From Ectobius pallidus (lineage: Eukaryota; Arthropoda; Insecta; Blattodea; Ectobiidae): DNA of 64,000 bases. Each line of letters starts with the position of its first letter. The stretch's first letter is position 1. The stretch is taken from assembly GCA_964059195.1 (NCBI GenBank), contig CAXKWD010000005.1, positions 45,337,825 through 45,401,824 on the forward strand. The letters are read 5' to 3'. Made by a program: the position numbers and the translations under genes. Below, piece by piece: positions 34,795 to 47,345 of this stretch. A model generated the notes under the pieces. That model saw nothing but the letters and a program-made list of their open reading frames with translations. It was not told the DNA's origin and made no database searches.

Positions 34795-34960
34795 AGCGAT
34801 GTGGCCGAGACGGTAGCGTCTTGGAATCACATTCAGGAAATTCCAGTTTCAATTACCATGGTCAGTCAATTTGATTTGCAGTTTTTATGGATTCCGCAGT
34901 TGTAAAGGAAAATGCTCAACTGGATTTATCATGATTCATTGCCGCTATTGCAACCCAAAA
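34795..34960 (+). mobile_element. tRNA-derived SINE-like fragment
   Basis: GATGTGGCCGAGACGGTAGCG near 34798 is a good pol III A-box context (a Leu/Ser-tRNA-like D arm). A degenerate B box, CCAGTTTCAATTACC, occurs near 34842. A body of about 100 bp follows, ending near the AATAATAAAAAATTG tail at about 34963-34978. Confidence 0.6.
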
Positions 34961-35724
34961 CATAATAATAAAAAATTGAGTATCAGTTGAAATTAACAGG
35001 ACCATTACACATGAAGAATAGAAAACGGATGTATACCATTAGTCACATAACCTAGTAGTACACCCAAAGAACATAACATGTGATACGAACTTTGAGTTAA
35101 GACGTGTATGGGGTCAGTAGTGTTGTAACTATTGTTTAAATAATCCTATACAGAAATACTAAATAAATTCTAATGAACGATATTACATAGATCACATACA
35201 CTGAGGAAGTCTCTCCCATGGAGGAAGGAGAAAGTTTGTTTGCCAAAATAGAATACACTATTTACTGATCTTGTTAAAAAAAAGAACGCTGGGATTACCT
35301 ACTGGGGGAATGTCTTATTTAAGTAAGTTGAAGGATTACGTAAGTATCGGTTTTCTTCTGAGTTCATACACTTACCGTATGTGCATATTCTTGCCTCCTC
35401 AGAGCGAAAAGATAACGTCAATAAGTAGGTTTTCACCTCTTCATGTTTCCAGGTAATTACCAAAGTTGTGGCGACGTACTTGTTTACGGTGTGTTACATG
35501 GAAAAGCTCTCTCCCCCACCTCCTTCATTCTCATTCTCCAGCTACCAAGATTGTTTGTATCATACTTTACATTTTTGAAAGTCAAAATATTGTTAAGTTC
35601 ACGTGAAAAAAGACTATATGTAGATTGACATATCTATGACTACCGTATATTAAAGTAAGCTCATTATTTATTTGTTCGTTAAAAGCTTTTAAAAATTAAA
35701 AAAACAAACACAAGTTTCAGCTTT

Positions 35725-35800
35725 AACAAAAATTATTTTCATCCCAAAAAGCAAAATTCTTGGGCCCGCGTGCAGTTCAGTTCCAGAATTTTCAGTAATA
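35725..35800 (-). repeat. LINE-like 3' hairpin motif (minus strand), weak copy
   Basis: On the minus strand GGAACTGAACTGCAC is followed by a short hairpin (CCCAA and TTGGG arms, 35743-35765). The leading word and spacing match the stronger copies at 14.1 and 52.0 kb. Confidence 0.45.
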
Positions 35801-35999
35801 TTTTGTAAATTTATTTCATCATTAAACAATAAATACGTCAAATGTGTCCCTTCGTTACACCTCTACATTTTAAGCTATACAAAAAGTACATAATGAAAAA
35901 TGTAAGAGGCAGCTAAAAACATACACATACGTTCCCAGGGAGTGAGAGGAGGAGCGAAGACGCAGTTACAATCTGTGATAAAAAATTATGCACAATACA

Positions 36000-36908
36000 G
36001 TGCAGTATTTTAGAAACTTTTCAAGTGTGGGCCTAACTTTTAATCCTGAAGTGAAGCTGCTGAATCCGTTAAGTCAGTTTCATTTGCATTGTCTGTTAAA
36101 CTCCCATTTGCAGTGTCAATGGTGCTGTCAAAATCAGAATTATTTTCTTCATCACTGCTCTCCAAACCCACAATGGCTACACTTTTCTCAATTCCTTCTT
36201 ACATTAGAGCATCGCGATGCCAGTATTCCTCCTTTAGGATTTTAACTTTGGCACACGCCTTTCTCCAGTCCTCTTGAGTGATTATTCTGAAACATTCTTT
36301 AGCTAAAATTCTGAGCGCGTTCAGAGTAATAGAACCAACATTTTTCGGCAATTTTTTGTTCCACGAGATGGCATATTGTTCAATGAGAATGAGATAGCAG
36401 TGTTAAGGGGGCAGTCTCAGAACACTAAATCCATTTTCTCTTAATATTTTATCTGTTCGGTGAACACTGGCTCTGGCTTGTTTAACTTCACAATGTTTAA
36501 CATCTCACTCTTCGTTAATGTTCGTCATATTTCACAACATTCTCTTTTTATTTTCGAGATGCCATAGTGGGAACTTTATTTTCCTAGACAGTTTGGTAAG
36601 GCATGTTGTCTAGTACAACAATACTCTCAGGCGGAAAATTTGGCATAAGTTGTTTGCGAAGCCACTATTTTAGTTGCAACTGTTCATTTTATTGTGGTAG
36701 TCTTCTATTAGAGATTAGAATCATAAATAAGTTCTACTCCATTTATAAAGCCAATTTCCCCGCCAGCGTGTGCCCCTATTGCCCTGTGCCCTGCTGACTT
36801 ATATTCTAACAACATGTCGTCATGTTGCCAACACTTAATAACTGTGTAATGTGTATGTACCCAAGTTTCATCAGTGTAGAGAACAGATTTCAAGAAAGCG
36901 GAGTCCAC
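36000..36908 (-). pseudogene. DDE_3 (IS630/Tc1-like) transposase remnant
   Basis: From 36908 downward the minus strand reads LKSVLYTDETWVHTHYTV, a KCWQ block and then AGHRAIGAHAGGEIGFI. This is the first catalytic-Asp region of a DDE_3 endonuclease family in which the usual text is TDE-x-x-V followed by W and then H-A-G-G. Further down, in other frames, are traces of the second block (DN-x-P type, near 36600) and of a third block near 36400 followed by a basic tail towards 36100. Many stops and frameshifts make it a clear relic. The N-terminal DNA-binding part was not recognised. Confidence 0.65.
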
Positions 36909-37134
36909 ATTGCAGCGTCACTTGCGTCTGGGTGGGTCCCACCCATGTATACTCATGACACGACTTTTATTAATTCTGATACGAACCTAAATAATTTGCT
37001 TAACAACGAGAAGTTTAGTACCAAGTCTGATTCCTTATAGTTTCATGCTACTGGTTTATGGCTAAATGGGGAAAAACACAAAATGACTAATATTTACTTT
37101 GAGGTCCTTGAATGATCTTTTTTCTATTTTTTTA

Positions 37135-38085
37135 AACAGAAATTGTTAAATTTCTTGGCGTTCATATTGATAGTGAACTAAAATGGAACGATCAGATAGA
37201 CACAGTTATTTCTAATTTATCGAAGCTGTGTTTTTAATGAAGCAACTAAAGATTTCTTTACCACACTTATATATGATATCTGTATATTTTTCTCTTTTTG
37301 AATCCGTTATGCGTTATGGTATTATTTTCTGGAGTGATTCTAGTAGAGTTGAGGATATATTGCTTTAGCGAAAAACTGCTCTGGAAGGACCCACTGCATG
37401 CCCCATTTTACAGAATTTAAACTATTGAATGTTTTTAACCTCTATTTGTTGGATAGTGTGACTCATCTACATAGCACCATCAGTGACTATGGTCTGAGAC
37501 ATGATGTGCATGATCACTATAGGCTACTAGAAGGAACTGTGATTAATTTTACCAGTTCTGACTAAGTAAGACGACTAAGTTATATTTATAATTAGGTCCC
37601 AAATGTTACAATTTATTACAAGAGAGAATTAAGTATATGAACAGGAGGAGATTTATTAATGCTTTATACCAATGGCTCATCGACCATCCTGTTTATGTGC
37701 TGGAAGGGTTTTTAAATTTGAATTCTTCTGATACAAATATATAACTTTTAAGATTTCTCACTATTATGACACTTTCATTAGCTCTATTGGGCCTTATGAC
37801 AAAAATCCATAATTAAAATAAATAAATATACTTTTGTAAATGTTACACAATTTTGTAAAATTTTTAATAATTATTTAACATAGACTTAACTTACCACTGC
37901 TTAAGTATAGATCTAGCGTGATCTTATTACTTCTAGAACTATGTTAGTGTATTAGGTTTGTTCTTTTTTCCTGTCTCAGGATGAGTGTAACATGAGGTCT
38001 TAAGGCCTCAACTCTGCTAGATTAAATAAAGAATTATTATTATTATCATTATTACTATTATTATTTGTTATTATTATTATTACGT
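37135..38085 (+). pseudogene. LINE ORF2 C-terminus plus 3' UTR
   Basis: The segment opens with EIVKFLGVHIDSELKW, the region just after RT in CR1/Jockey-type LINEs. After a frame change it reads HLYMISVYFSLFESVMRYG and IIFWSDSS, and later fragments are DYGLRHDVHDHY and YYKRELS. Stops and shifts are frequent. A 3' UTR from about 37760 ends with a hairpin (GAGGTCTTAAGGCCTC near 37992-38009), a TTAAATAAAG word and an ATT trinucleotide tail (38031-38082). This continues roughly where the LINE at 10.6-13.1 kb breaks off, so the two may be parts of related families. Confidence 0.7.
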
Positions 38086-38216
38086 TACGTGCCATATTTC
38101 AATTGAAGCCAATAATATCTCAAATAATTCCAGACTAAGATGAATAATGCTTTTTCGAAATTTCATAGATACCTAGGTACAATACTTGAAGAATGATTTT
38201 ATGTCCTCCATTGAAG

Positions 38217-38264
38217 GGAAATACAGAAGCAATACAGAAGCAATACAGAAGCAATACAGAAGCA
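38217..38264. repeat. 11-bp minisatellite, four units
   Basis: Four tandem copies of AATACAGAAGC, with a partial fifth. Confidence 0.85.
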
Positions 38265-38584
38265 GGTGTAAGGCATAGCTTAAATTTCGGCCCGAAATTG
38301 CATAATGAATTTATTATAATAAATCCTGTCCTAAAATTACTAAACAGCACAAGGTTTGAGAAAAGAAGTACTCTATCTGATTTTCGCTTTTCATGGAAAG
38401 TGTATAATTAACCAATATGTTCTCAAATAAAAAATATTTATAAAATATGTAATGTTTCCATTTGTAATTTGTGTACAATTTTTTTTCCAATTTTTTTTGT
38501 GTGCATATAATTTACATGTGTGCATGTTTTTGTCTCTTTTTTATATTTTGCATTATGTAACATACTGTATAGAGCTATAGCATT

Positions 38585-38745
38585 AAACATGTTGGAACTG
38601 ATTTGCTCCTAAGCCCAAACATTCTGCTCTTGCGGGCGTAAAATATTTTTTTCTAACCTGAAACTTGTAAACATTATTACAATTAATATTGTATTTCAAT
38701 TTGTGTAACATTAATAAGAATAAATAAAAATAAGAATAAGGTTTT
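38585..38745 (+). repeat. LINE-like 3' end with hairpin motif
   Basis: GGAACTGATTTGC is followed by a weak hairpin (GCCC and GGGC arms, about 38613-38637). A tail of AATAAGAATAAATAAAAATAAG-like sequence ends near 38740. This is the same order of parts as at 33.1 kb, with a poorer stem. Confidence 0.5.
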
Positions 38746-40915
38746 TAAAAACCTCCAAAATTGTTCTTTGGTCTACGAAATTAATTTCGGTGTTATAAAT
38801 TTTCCTCCATTAATATTGCTGTATTTCCTACAACTTCTTGAGATCCCTCTTGAGAAAACTCTTAGTGTAGCAGTTGATATAATGCAGTTTACCTGTGTTG
38901 TTTCTTCTTATCCTGGGAAGATAGCCATATGACTGTGTACGATGCATTTTATTTACGTCTGAATCAATCTCGACCACTTCATATATTTATAAATATACAC
39001 ATATATACATAGACACACATGTACTTTGACTTAGCCAAAAATACACCAAATCAACTTTCTGTATTGAAAAACTGTTCTTTCCCCTATCTGATAGTCTACT
39101 CTACTCTAAACACTCTATTCGTTTTACACTTTTCCTGAAGTTCACATGAATCTCTCAGGCAGATGCAGAAGGATATACACTCCACTCTCATTATTCTGCG
39201 AAGATCTGAGAGAAAATGTTGGTTTATAGTGGTTCTCAAGTAGGCCTTAAGTCATGAGGAGGTTTGTGTGCTGAATATCTGCATTCACGCGTTGCATGCT
39301 CAAGAGGCTACAAGAAGGTTCAACGGCTCAAGATGGTTCAACTCCTGACCCTAGGCATCAGTTTTAAAAACCGAAAGAGTGAAAATAATGGAAACCTTCA
39401 AGTAGTGCAACATTGAGTGCTCGTCAGTTGAAGTATGTAGTGAAATGTACTCTGGATGTTCGTCGCAAATTGATTCCTTTAATCATCCATTGAGTGCTCT
39501 TATTATTTAAACCGTGATTTTAAAGCTTCTAGTTTATACCTAGAAAACGGAACTACACCGTTGGTTTAGTAAGTGATCGACCACTGATTTTGACGTTGAT
39601 ATATTTTTTTCTTTCTTTCTTTGATTGTATAGGCCAAAATCTGAAATTATTCCAGTTTAGGACCAGTTAGGAAATAATAATGTAGAACTTGAAAAACCTG
39701 TGTGATAGATAAATATAATCTGTGTGGTAAGGTGGTAGTAAGTAAATGGTATAATATGAGGCTAGTTTATTTCATGCACGCTACCCTACGATTTATTTGG
39801 GGAAAAGTATGAATTTTAGTGCAAGGAAAACGTTTACAGATCTGCCACTTCAAATTATGTACAAACGGACCCGATCAACTAAAAAAATTGTGCTTATGCA
39901 CCTGATAAAAGATGTTTGAAGATCGTTTGTGGAGAATTTTGGAGAATTTCCAATGCTCCATGATATCTTACAAAGTATATAACTTCAGATGGGTGCGATC
40001 CCTGGCCCCTCTTCGGATGTAGATTATTATATCTGCAACGTGTGCTCCAACCTCTTCAGAAAGAAGTTAAAGAAACTAGTTAATATCCTGGTAAAGAATA
40101 TGGAGAAATAAACATTACTTTTTTCTTAAATTTTGAAATTTCATGCCTTCTTATAGATTATATATATACACCACATATATACATATATAATTTTTACAGT
40201 TGTGTGTGTGTGTGTGTTTGTTTCTTACATAAATCTACAGCTTTATTCTAATCCCGATGAAATTTTGCACACTTAGCCTTCAAAACACGAGGAAAAGCAC
40301 CGTCTCCATTTCATTTTGAGAAAAACATTTGTGCCTTTATTGAAGGTCCTTAATATTATGTAATGTCTAAGTGTTAGCCCTATTTGGTTGCTGTGTGTGA
40401 AGAAATGGCAGTCCATAAACATCGCCAAGGTTCAAGAAAAATATTGAAGTAGGCTATGTTTGATTGATTATGAAATAAATATTAGCTGAAATTAATCTCC
40501 TTTTCATCTTAACTTTATTATGTAATCTACAATTTTATTCCGATCCTAATTTCATTGGGATTTACACCATATATTTTTAATTTATGTTAAGCAATTTATA
40601 TTAAGCATTAAGGTAAAAATTCTGCTATATCTGAATATACCGATGGCTTAGAGCATGCATGTATTAAGTACAATTTTGGGGTTAAATGTGCAAAGTCTTC
40701 ACATGTGAGGTATGTCTTCACTTTTATACGAATGTGACAAATGAAAAATCATATTATGATTATTAAGCTTAATACACTTTCTTTGGGGCTAAATGTGTTA
40801 TTTTTTCTAGATGCACTTCGAGGTAATTAGATTTGCTGAAAATTAGGCTACCGAATTTTACTCAACACATGTATGCACTAAGCCATCGAAAAGAGGATTT
40901 TTAATTACCCTAATC
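38746..40915. other. Gene-poor stretch with a dispersed repeat word
   Basis: No gene recognised. A repeated word group (CTACA, then a TTTATTC stretch followed by GAT, then a short ATTTTGCACAC-like phrase) occurs near 40238 and 40530. It recurs near 41115 and 44860 and suggests an unassigned interspersed family. A GT run lies at about 40201-40220. Confidence 0.45.
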
Positions 40916-40919
40916 CTTC

Positions 40920-41090
40920 TGACAACATCATAGCCCTGGGTCATCTCAGTCTATAGCAGAAACGAATACCCAGAATAATCCTGTGGGTAAAAGCGGCTGT
41001 GCGTTAAGACTGTCAACCTTACACCCTTCACGTGCCAAATGTCTCAAAATATGGGTTCCTCAGCCTCCCGGAACCCGGCTTCTTCGGCCC
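40920..41090 (+). repeat. Interspersed repeat related to the SINE body at ~45.0 kb
   Basis: Near 41007-41075 the sequence shares CTGTCAACCTTAC and CCTCAGCCTCCCGGAACC with GCTGACAACCTTACC and CCTCAACCTCCCGGAACC near 45056-45115, in the same order and orientation. It may be a 3' part of the same SINE family. Confidence 0.55.
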
Positions 41091-41420
41091 ATATGAGGAT
41101 GACTTCACATTTTTACAATTTTATTCCGGCCATGATCAAATTTCAAAAATTAAATTTGAGTAAATTCTACACTCTTAGCCTAAGGTCACTTTCCCACTTT
41201 ATCGCCGTTCACGAAGCTTCTTCTTCGAAATTTATTGAAATGTCACCAAAGGATAAAAAAAGAGAGTTTTGGTCGTATAAACTCTGCAGCCAAGAGACGG
41301 AAGGCTTTAGCCTATAAGGGCCTAGAGTTTTAAAATAGGAAGTACCGGTATTCCTTAAGTTTACTTCGAAAAACAAGCAAAATACAAAACCCGGGTGATG
41401 CCTGTTCATTTAAGCTAGTA

Positions 41421-41782
41421 CGAGGGTCATCCAGAAAGTAAGTTCCGATTGCAGATAAAGAAAACAGAAATATCAATAAATAAATAAAAAATTATTGCAA
41501 CATTTACAGAGATTCACTGGCTACTTCTCTACTAGTCACCACCGTTATAGAGGCAATTATCGCACTGCTGCACGAACATTTATATGCCCATATCATAGGA
41601 CTCTGCCGCCAACGTCTGGAACCACTAAATCACTGCATGCAGCATTCCACGTCTTTTGTTTTGGATCGCGCTCCTGAGATGTTTCAATGAATCTCTTTAA
41701 ATATTGCAATAAATATTTCATTTTTATTAATGTTTTTGTTTTCTTTATCGGCCATCGGAACTTACTTTCTAGATGACCCTCG
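41421..41782. mobile_element. 362-bp mariner-type MITE (internally deleted)
   Basis: Flanked by TA at 41419-41420 and 41783-41784. Terminal inverted repeats of about 48 bp: 41421-41469 against the reverse complement of 41734-41782, with only one mismatch in the outer 29 bases. The terminal word GAGGGTCATCCAGAAAGTAA closely resembles the ends of the mariner at 49024-50273, so it probably moved with a related transposase. The interior lacks transposase motifs. Confidence 0.85.
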
Positions 41783-41789
41783 TAATACA

Positions 41790-42684
41790 TTGTGGATTCG
41801 CTATGGGATAAAAGAAAATGATTGAATTGTCTCGTGTTGCAGAGGTGAATATATTCGAGTGTAATTAAGGCGGTGTTGGATTTAATACGTTTATTTTAAA
41901 TAGAATTTACTTGACTGACTATATCTGCATTTACGGAGACAAATATTGCTTGATTCCACAAATTTTGAATATTTCACTAATAAGGGCTCTTAAGGGAATA
42001 CTTAATATGTTTTAATTGCTTTATTTTGAATTACTTCTAGCTCATGAAGTAGTTTTGTGTGTGTGTGTGTGCAAATATCCCGTACGATGTTCATTTATGT
42101 AAAATTACTGTGGATTAAAAAAAGTATTTTTTCTTATTTGTATTTTTATTTTTTTATTTTTTCTTATTTATATTTATATTTTCTTATTTATTTAAATCTT
42201 ATTTATTTTTAGGGTTCAAAGCAACACATATTGTTTAATTTCTCAACTTTATTAAATAAATATAATTTGATTTGACATATAATATTATAGATTCAAATAT
42301 TTTTGCACTTCATTAAAACATTCTACAAAATTGTGTTGAGAGTTTACATTGTACTGTAGACTTAACGAATAAAAATGCTATAACGAATAAAAATGCTTTA
42401 ACGAATAAAAATGCTATAATCGGATTTAAAGTAGGCCTACCATTAAACCAAAATCCGAATTATTATGATTAAATTTGGGATTGAAGGATAGTATTAAATT
42501 GTAGTGGATTTGAAATTTAGTGCTTCGTAAGTTATTTAATCAGTTGTAAGAATGAATTTGAACTGTTTTCTTCTCAATTTTAATAATGTGAGTTCTATGG
42601 ATTACATTCAGTAGACTACTTCTTTAGCAGCCAGTATGCCTACAATTATTACGCAGGGCCCAATTTTAATTCCAGTCTCTCTCT

Positions 42685-42726
<42 letters not shown>

Positions 42727-42863
42727 TTCCAATCTTTACTTTCTTTTCTCCTTTGTATTCTCCCATTCCTCTCTGCCTTTCCGTTCCAAGTAAATGGCGC
42801 CCTCTTTTTCCCAGCTCTCTGTCTCATTGATTTCTCTCCTTCCCTGTCTCTCTCTCTCTCTCA

Positions 42864-42895
<32 letters not shown>

Positions 42896-44875
42896 ATCTC
42901 TCTCTATGTTATGGATTTATTTCCTGGTTTATTTTCTATGTCATATGCAATCCCACCATTTATCGCTTTTTATTGTGTATTTGTATGTAACGTATAATCT
43001 TTCCAGTAGTCATTCATATCCGATGTACATCACGTTTCGACGTTTCGAATGAAAAATCTTCACAAAAATGTTTTAAAATAAACTGCTATATTTTGTTTTT
43101 CACTTATTCCATGATCAATACAGTACAGAGCTAGAACATTCATTAAAGTGGCTTTAAACAGTGGGTACTATTTTATGGTGATGGTAGAAGTGACAAATGG
43201 AATTCGCAAGGAAACTGTGAATCAGACGGTAACGTCTAAAGGGTATTAATTCTCCCTACAATATTCTGAATTAATATGAGAGAATAGTAAATAGTTATTT
43301 AACATTAATATGATAAATTAATCAATAATTAATTACCTTGAATCACAAAATATTTTACAGTAACGTAATTTTTTCTTTCTTTCTTTCTTTCTTTGCCTTA
43401 GTTTCACCTCTCCCCTTTTAGGGACATTTAAGCGACCCAAACTGCCCGGGCCTTACAGCGCCATGGTGCATCATCGCCGTGGAAGAACAGCGCGACGGTA
43501 TTACAGCATATAAAGTTAGTTTTCTCCCTAAAGTAATATATTAATCAAGCGTGTAACTGCTAGGCTAGGCAATATTGTGATAGGTTATTTTCACATAGTT
43601 CGGAATAATGAAATTCCATGCCCTGTAAATTCTTATGGCACGCGTAGAATCGAAAAAAATTATATTTTTGTAAGATAGCAGTATAGGACCCCAGCTTCTC
43701 TCCAATCCAACCCAGTCAGTAATCAGGGTAATTAATCAGGAGTGTATTACAAATGCAACAAGCTTTTGCTGATTAAATTGATACATCTCATAAATGTTGC
43801 GCAAGTTAATCTGACATTACCCTGAATGAAGTTTCTCAAAAATCCTGAACCAAAGCCAAAAACATTAGAATATTAGGATTACAAGAAAGCGGCTGAGTAG
43901 TGAGTACGGAGTTCGCAATGATGCATTGAAACGGCATCGACAGAGGAGGAATGCCTGCAGCACGGAGTCTTCACTCGTAACAGTAGGTGAACAGTCTACT
44001 AGTACTTCAGGGTAGTAACCAAACCACATCCTACAATAAGGCGCCCAAATTATCTAATAACAGTTAATACCCATACCATGTGACACTCAATCGTTCATCC
44101 CAACTTTTACAAGGTGAAGCCCAACATTATCTTACAATCTTCATTTACACATACAATGTGGCACCCGTGGTAGATAGAACCATTACAATGTGTTATCAAA
44201 TGCTTTTACCCCTTACCACTGGCAATTAAAAGTTTAAGTAAATATGCGTGTGTAGATCTATAATTCTACAGTTAGATGTTATAAAGTGAATCGGAAGTGG
44301 CAGATTTATTGTTTGAGGGAAGAGAAGAATTCCTAGGTAGTTTTGAAAGAAAATAACATTGACCTTATCAGTTCAGCAGGAAATGAAAATATTATAGCTA
44401 AAAGGAATTCATACAGTTCTCCAAGAACCATTGTTAGGATTATTATTATTCCCAGGGCATCCTCTGGTTAATGTCTGTCAAATAAAATACGAATATTGAC
44501 AAAACATACTAAAATAAGTTACACCCCATATTATATTCATTACCCATTACTCATTACTCATTGCCCTTAATATCGCATAAGGGTTATGCGGTTGCTATGC
44601 GTGAACAAATCACAGTACATAAATAATCTACATTTCATTACTTAAGTGTAAGTAAAGTTCACTAATGTTATCATAGAATGTAACGTAATTTGTAATATAC
44701 ATGAAGGGAAATTTATATCTATCGAAAAACACCACAATTTATTAATTCCTGGCATGTAATTTGTAACTTAACACGTATTACTCTTTAAGGCTTATACGTC
44801 CATATCTGAAAATATAAAGAAAGAATTTCCACGTCTGTCTGTTCGTTTATGGCACAAGTCTGCAGTTTTATTCCG
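41790..44875. other. Gene-poor stretch with CT microsatellites
   Basis: Includes a GT run near 42058-42072, a 19-bp minisatellite of three units (about 42366-42420), two CT-rich arrays (42676-42722 and 42848-42905) and a TTTC array (about 43374-43396). No recognisable gene; the Ser/Leu-rich frames over the CT arrays are artefacts of the repeats. Confidence 0.55.
42676..42905. repeat. Paired CT dinucleotide arrays
   Basis: Two long TC/CT tracts separated by about 125 bp of pyrimidine-rich sequence. Confidence 0.9.
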
Positions 44876-44877
44876 GG

Positions 44878-45120
44878 GGTACGACGTGGCGCACTTGGGT
44901 TGAGGGACAACGCGGGTTCAATCCCCGATGAAGTCTTTGGGATATTTCAATTGGTTTAATCCTTACGGTGGCCCCAAGGCCCTGGGGTTGACTCATGCTC
45001 TAACAGAAATGAGTGTCAGAAGCAATCCTGGAGGAAAGGCGGCCGGCGCACAAAGGCTGACAACCTTACCACCTTAATGTTCCGAATATCTCTGCGATCC
45101 TCAACCTCCCGGAACCATTA
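44878..45120 (+). mobile_element. tRNA-derived SINE
   Basis: GACGTGGCGCACTTGGG near 44882 stands as the A box and GCGGGTTCAATCCCCG near 44913 as a good B box. A GC-rich body follows, with GGTGGCCCCAAGGCCCTGGGG near 44967, GGCGGCCGGCG near 45037 and CCTCCCGGAACC near 45105. The GC content contrasts sharply with the neighbourhood. It shares its 3' body with the copy near 41.0 kb. Confidence 0.65.
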
Positions 45121-46700
45121 ATTGTAGCCTATATATTCCAATGTGATGTCACTCGTACGCTCCTATACGATATGGCTAGGTTTACTTTGCCACGCTGCAC
45201 GATATTTTATTACTAATTATTAAAATAATGATTAGTATCATACTATTAATTAAGCGAACTTACAAGCTTAATGATGCCCTGTATCGTCAGTAATGCCCTT
45301 TCTTTATAGGAACACGTCAGAACTGCGTGTATATTACAATTGTACAACAGTATATGTATACCGTACACCGGTCCTGAGGAAGGTTTTAATGTTAGGACGA
45401 CATCAGTTTTACAAAACAAACGAATTTGTGACGAAATTATTTGTCGCAAACTGATTGGTTTTAGGAGAGCGCCGTTTATTTCTACTGGTTGAAGAATGTT
45501 TAAACTTTACGGTCACGAAATGGGACTTTACGTTCAGACACTAGGTGAAAAAGCCATTCATTTTTATGGCGACACTAAGTCTGCAAGGGCTATACATTTT
45601 TGAACTTTACTTAATAATTTATAATCAAATGAAGCAATCAAACAATAAACATTATATTCTAATAGCTTGTCTTTTGCCAGATCTGATTATATAAATTTTG
45701 ATGTGAGGTACTTAGTTTATACTATAATTATTTAGATTTTATTCGGAGTTATGTCGTGTTCTATATCAAAAGAAAGCTCTGGGATAGTTCTATAATATAG
45801 TGATATTGATTTAATATTTATATGACCGTGATAGAAGAATGATGATTTCGAGATAAGAATTTTAACGGTCGAAATTGTTATAGACCCTAAGGTCCGACGA
45901 CCGACTTCACTATGGATCAAGTGCATTGAGAAGCAAGGGGACTATGTTTAAAAATGTGATGATTCAAAGTTTTATAATGTTGTTGCAATAAGTCTAAAAA
46001 AGAGAGTGCCGATACTTATTGACTTACCCTCGTATATACTTGGCGAAAATAATTCATTCTTTTCATCGAGGAAGAGAAGGAAAGATAAATTATGTAATTC
46101 CTTCTCTGGAATGACAAAAATGAGAATGGTGAGACCACATTCTAGAAGAAAAAAGAAAATCAATTATCGTGAATAAGAAGTTAGTAGAAGCGTGATTAAA
46201 AAATACAGGTACTTTGGTGAAAGATGAAGAAGACGTAGAAGAATGACATTTTAAATGTTACATGGATTTCCTTTAATTCGTTTAAATTTAATACATAGTA
46301 TACTGTATAGGATCATAAGTGCTTTCAAGAAACGATCTCGCTGTCTCCTTAGAACTAGATTTTCTTTGTGATTCTTATTTCTAAAAGTCGAGTTACATGC
46401 TAATAAAACAATTTTAAAATTGCATAAACGTTTTCTACTGAATTTCATGTTTAGCCGTGTTCTTTGTGTTTTAAAACTTTAAGCTTTAAAAAGTCTAAAT
46501 TCTGTTGGATATTGGAATAAATCTTTATATCAATGTTAATAAAAATCCACTATTTTAGGGGTTAATAACACAATAGCTCATTATACAACGAGACTATAAT
46601 AGCTTTATTAAGATACAAGTATAGTTATGAAACGAGTAAAGCTAAGACTTTCGATTTTAAAAATTTAGATACTTAAATCGGTATCTATATAAGCGAAGAA
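45121..46700. other. Gene-poor stretch
   Basis: Open frames up to 67 codons on the minus strand, none with a motif I recognise. No repeats of note seen. Confidence 0.5.
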
Positions 46701-46734
46701 GGAAGACATTTCACACTAAAAATAGGCCTTTAGC

Positions 46735-47345
46735 TATTTATCGCTCATATAGGACTTAGAGAATTTTACTTCTACACGATAGCCCATGCCTGGTAGGGGC
46801 TGAAATAAGAAGAAACATTAATTCCGGTAACATAACATTTGTTGTTTATACGGGATACTGTATTTCCCACTTTCATGTTGCCTTACAACGATTTCGGGGC
46901 TATAATAAATCAAAATAAAATCATTATCCCTTTCACACATTCTTCCCCAAAAACATCTTATTTTATATATTTTTTCACGCTTAGTGCTTACAATAAACAT
47001 CCTTTTTTTTCAACTAATACAAAGCCTATAGCGATGGAAAATGTATCAGTGGATGGGATATTTCTTGGCTTTTGATCTAGCACACTCGCTACCCATCGTT
47101 TTTAAAAACTCAGGCTGAGATAACAGAATATTATGCTTTCTTATTCTATCGTCTGTGCCAAGGATAGAGAAAGTTAAGTGATGCATCACATCCATTACTT
47201 ATTTACGTGGATTTCGCTCTCCGTTATGAATTTACAGAAATGATTTCTACCGCTAGTCTCTTTCATTATATGACAAGGCCCATTATCATGCTAGTTCCAA
47301 AGTAGCAAGTGAACAAAGGGAAAAATACTGTTGTTATGGGGACTG
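46735..47345 (+). repeat. Divergent interspersed repeat, copy B (same family as 4.19-4.87 kb)
   Basis: Same ordered landmarks as copy A: GTAGGGGCTGAAATAAGAAG near 46792, the TCATGTT block near 46874, CCCCAAAAACATC near 46945, ACAATAAACATCC near 46990, GTATCAGTGGATG near 47044, CTCAGGCTGAGA near 47110, GAGAAAGTTAAGTGA near 47166 and AAGTAGCAAGTGAACA near 47300. It sits directly before a CATA microsatellite and an RNase H LINE. Confidence 0.6.

Larger units (their letters stand above)
33227..35720. other. Gene-poor stretch with a SINE head and an inverted repeat
   Basis: Contains a SINE-like head (34795-34960), a TA run (about 34719-34742) and a 34-bp inverted repeat pair (34398-34431 and 34546-34579), listed separately. 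Otherwise AT-rich with no recognisable gene. Confidence 0.5.

Noticed and set aside
38217..38264. Regularly spaced short repeats, considered as a CRISPR-like array
   Set aside because: Units are contiguous 11-bp tandem copies without spacers, in a eukaryotic context.
42636..42997. Ser/Leu-rich frames
   Set aside because: They are caused by CT dinucleotide arrays.
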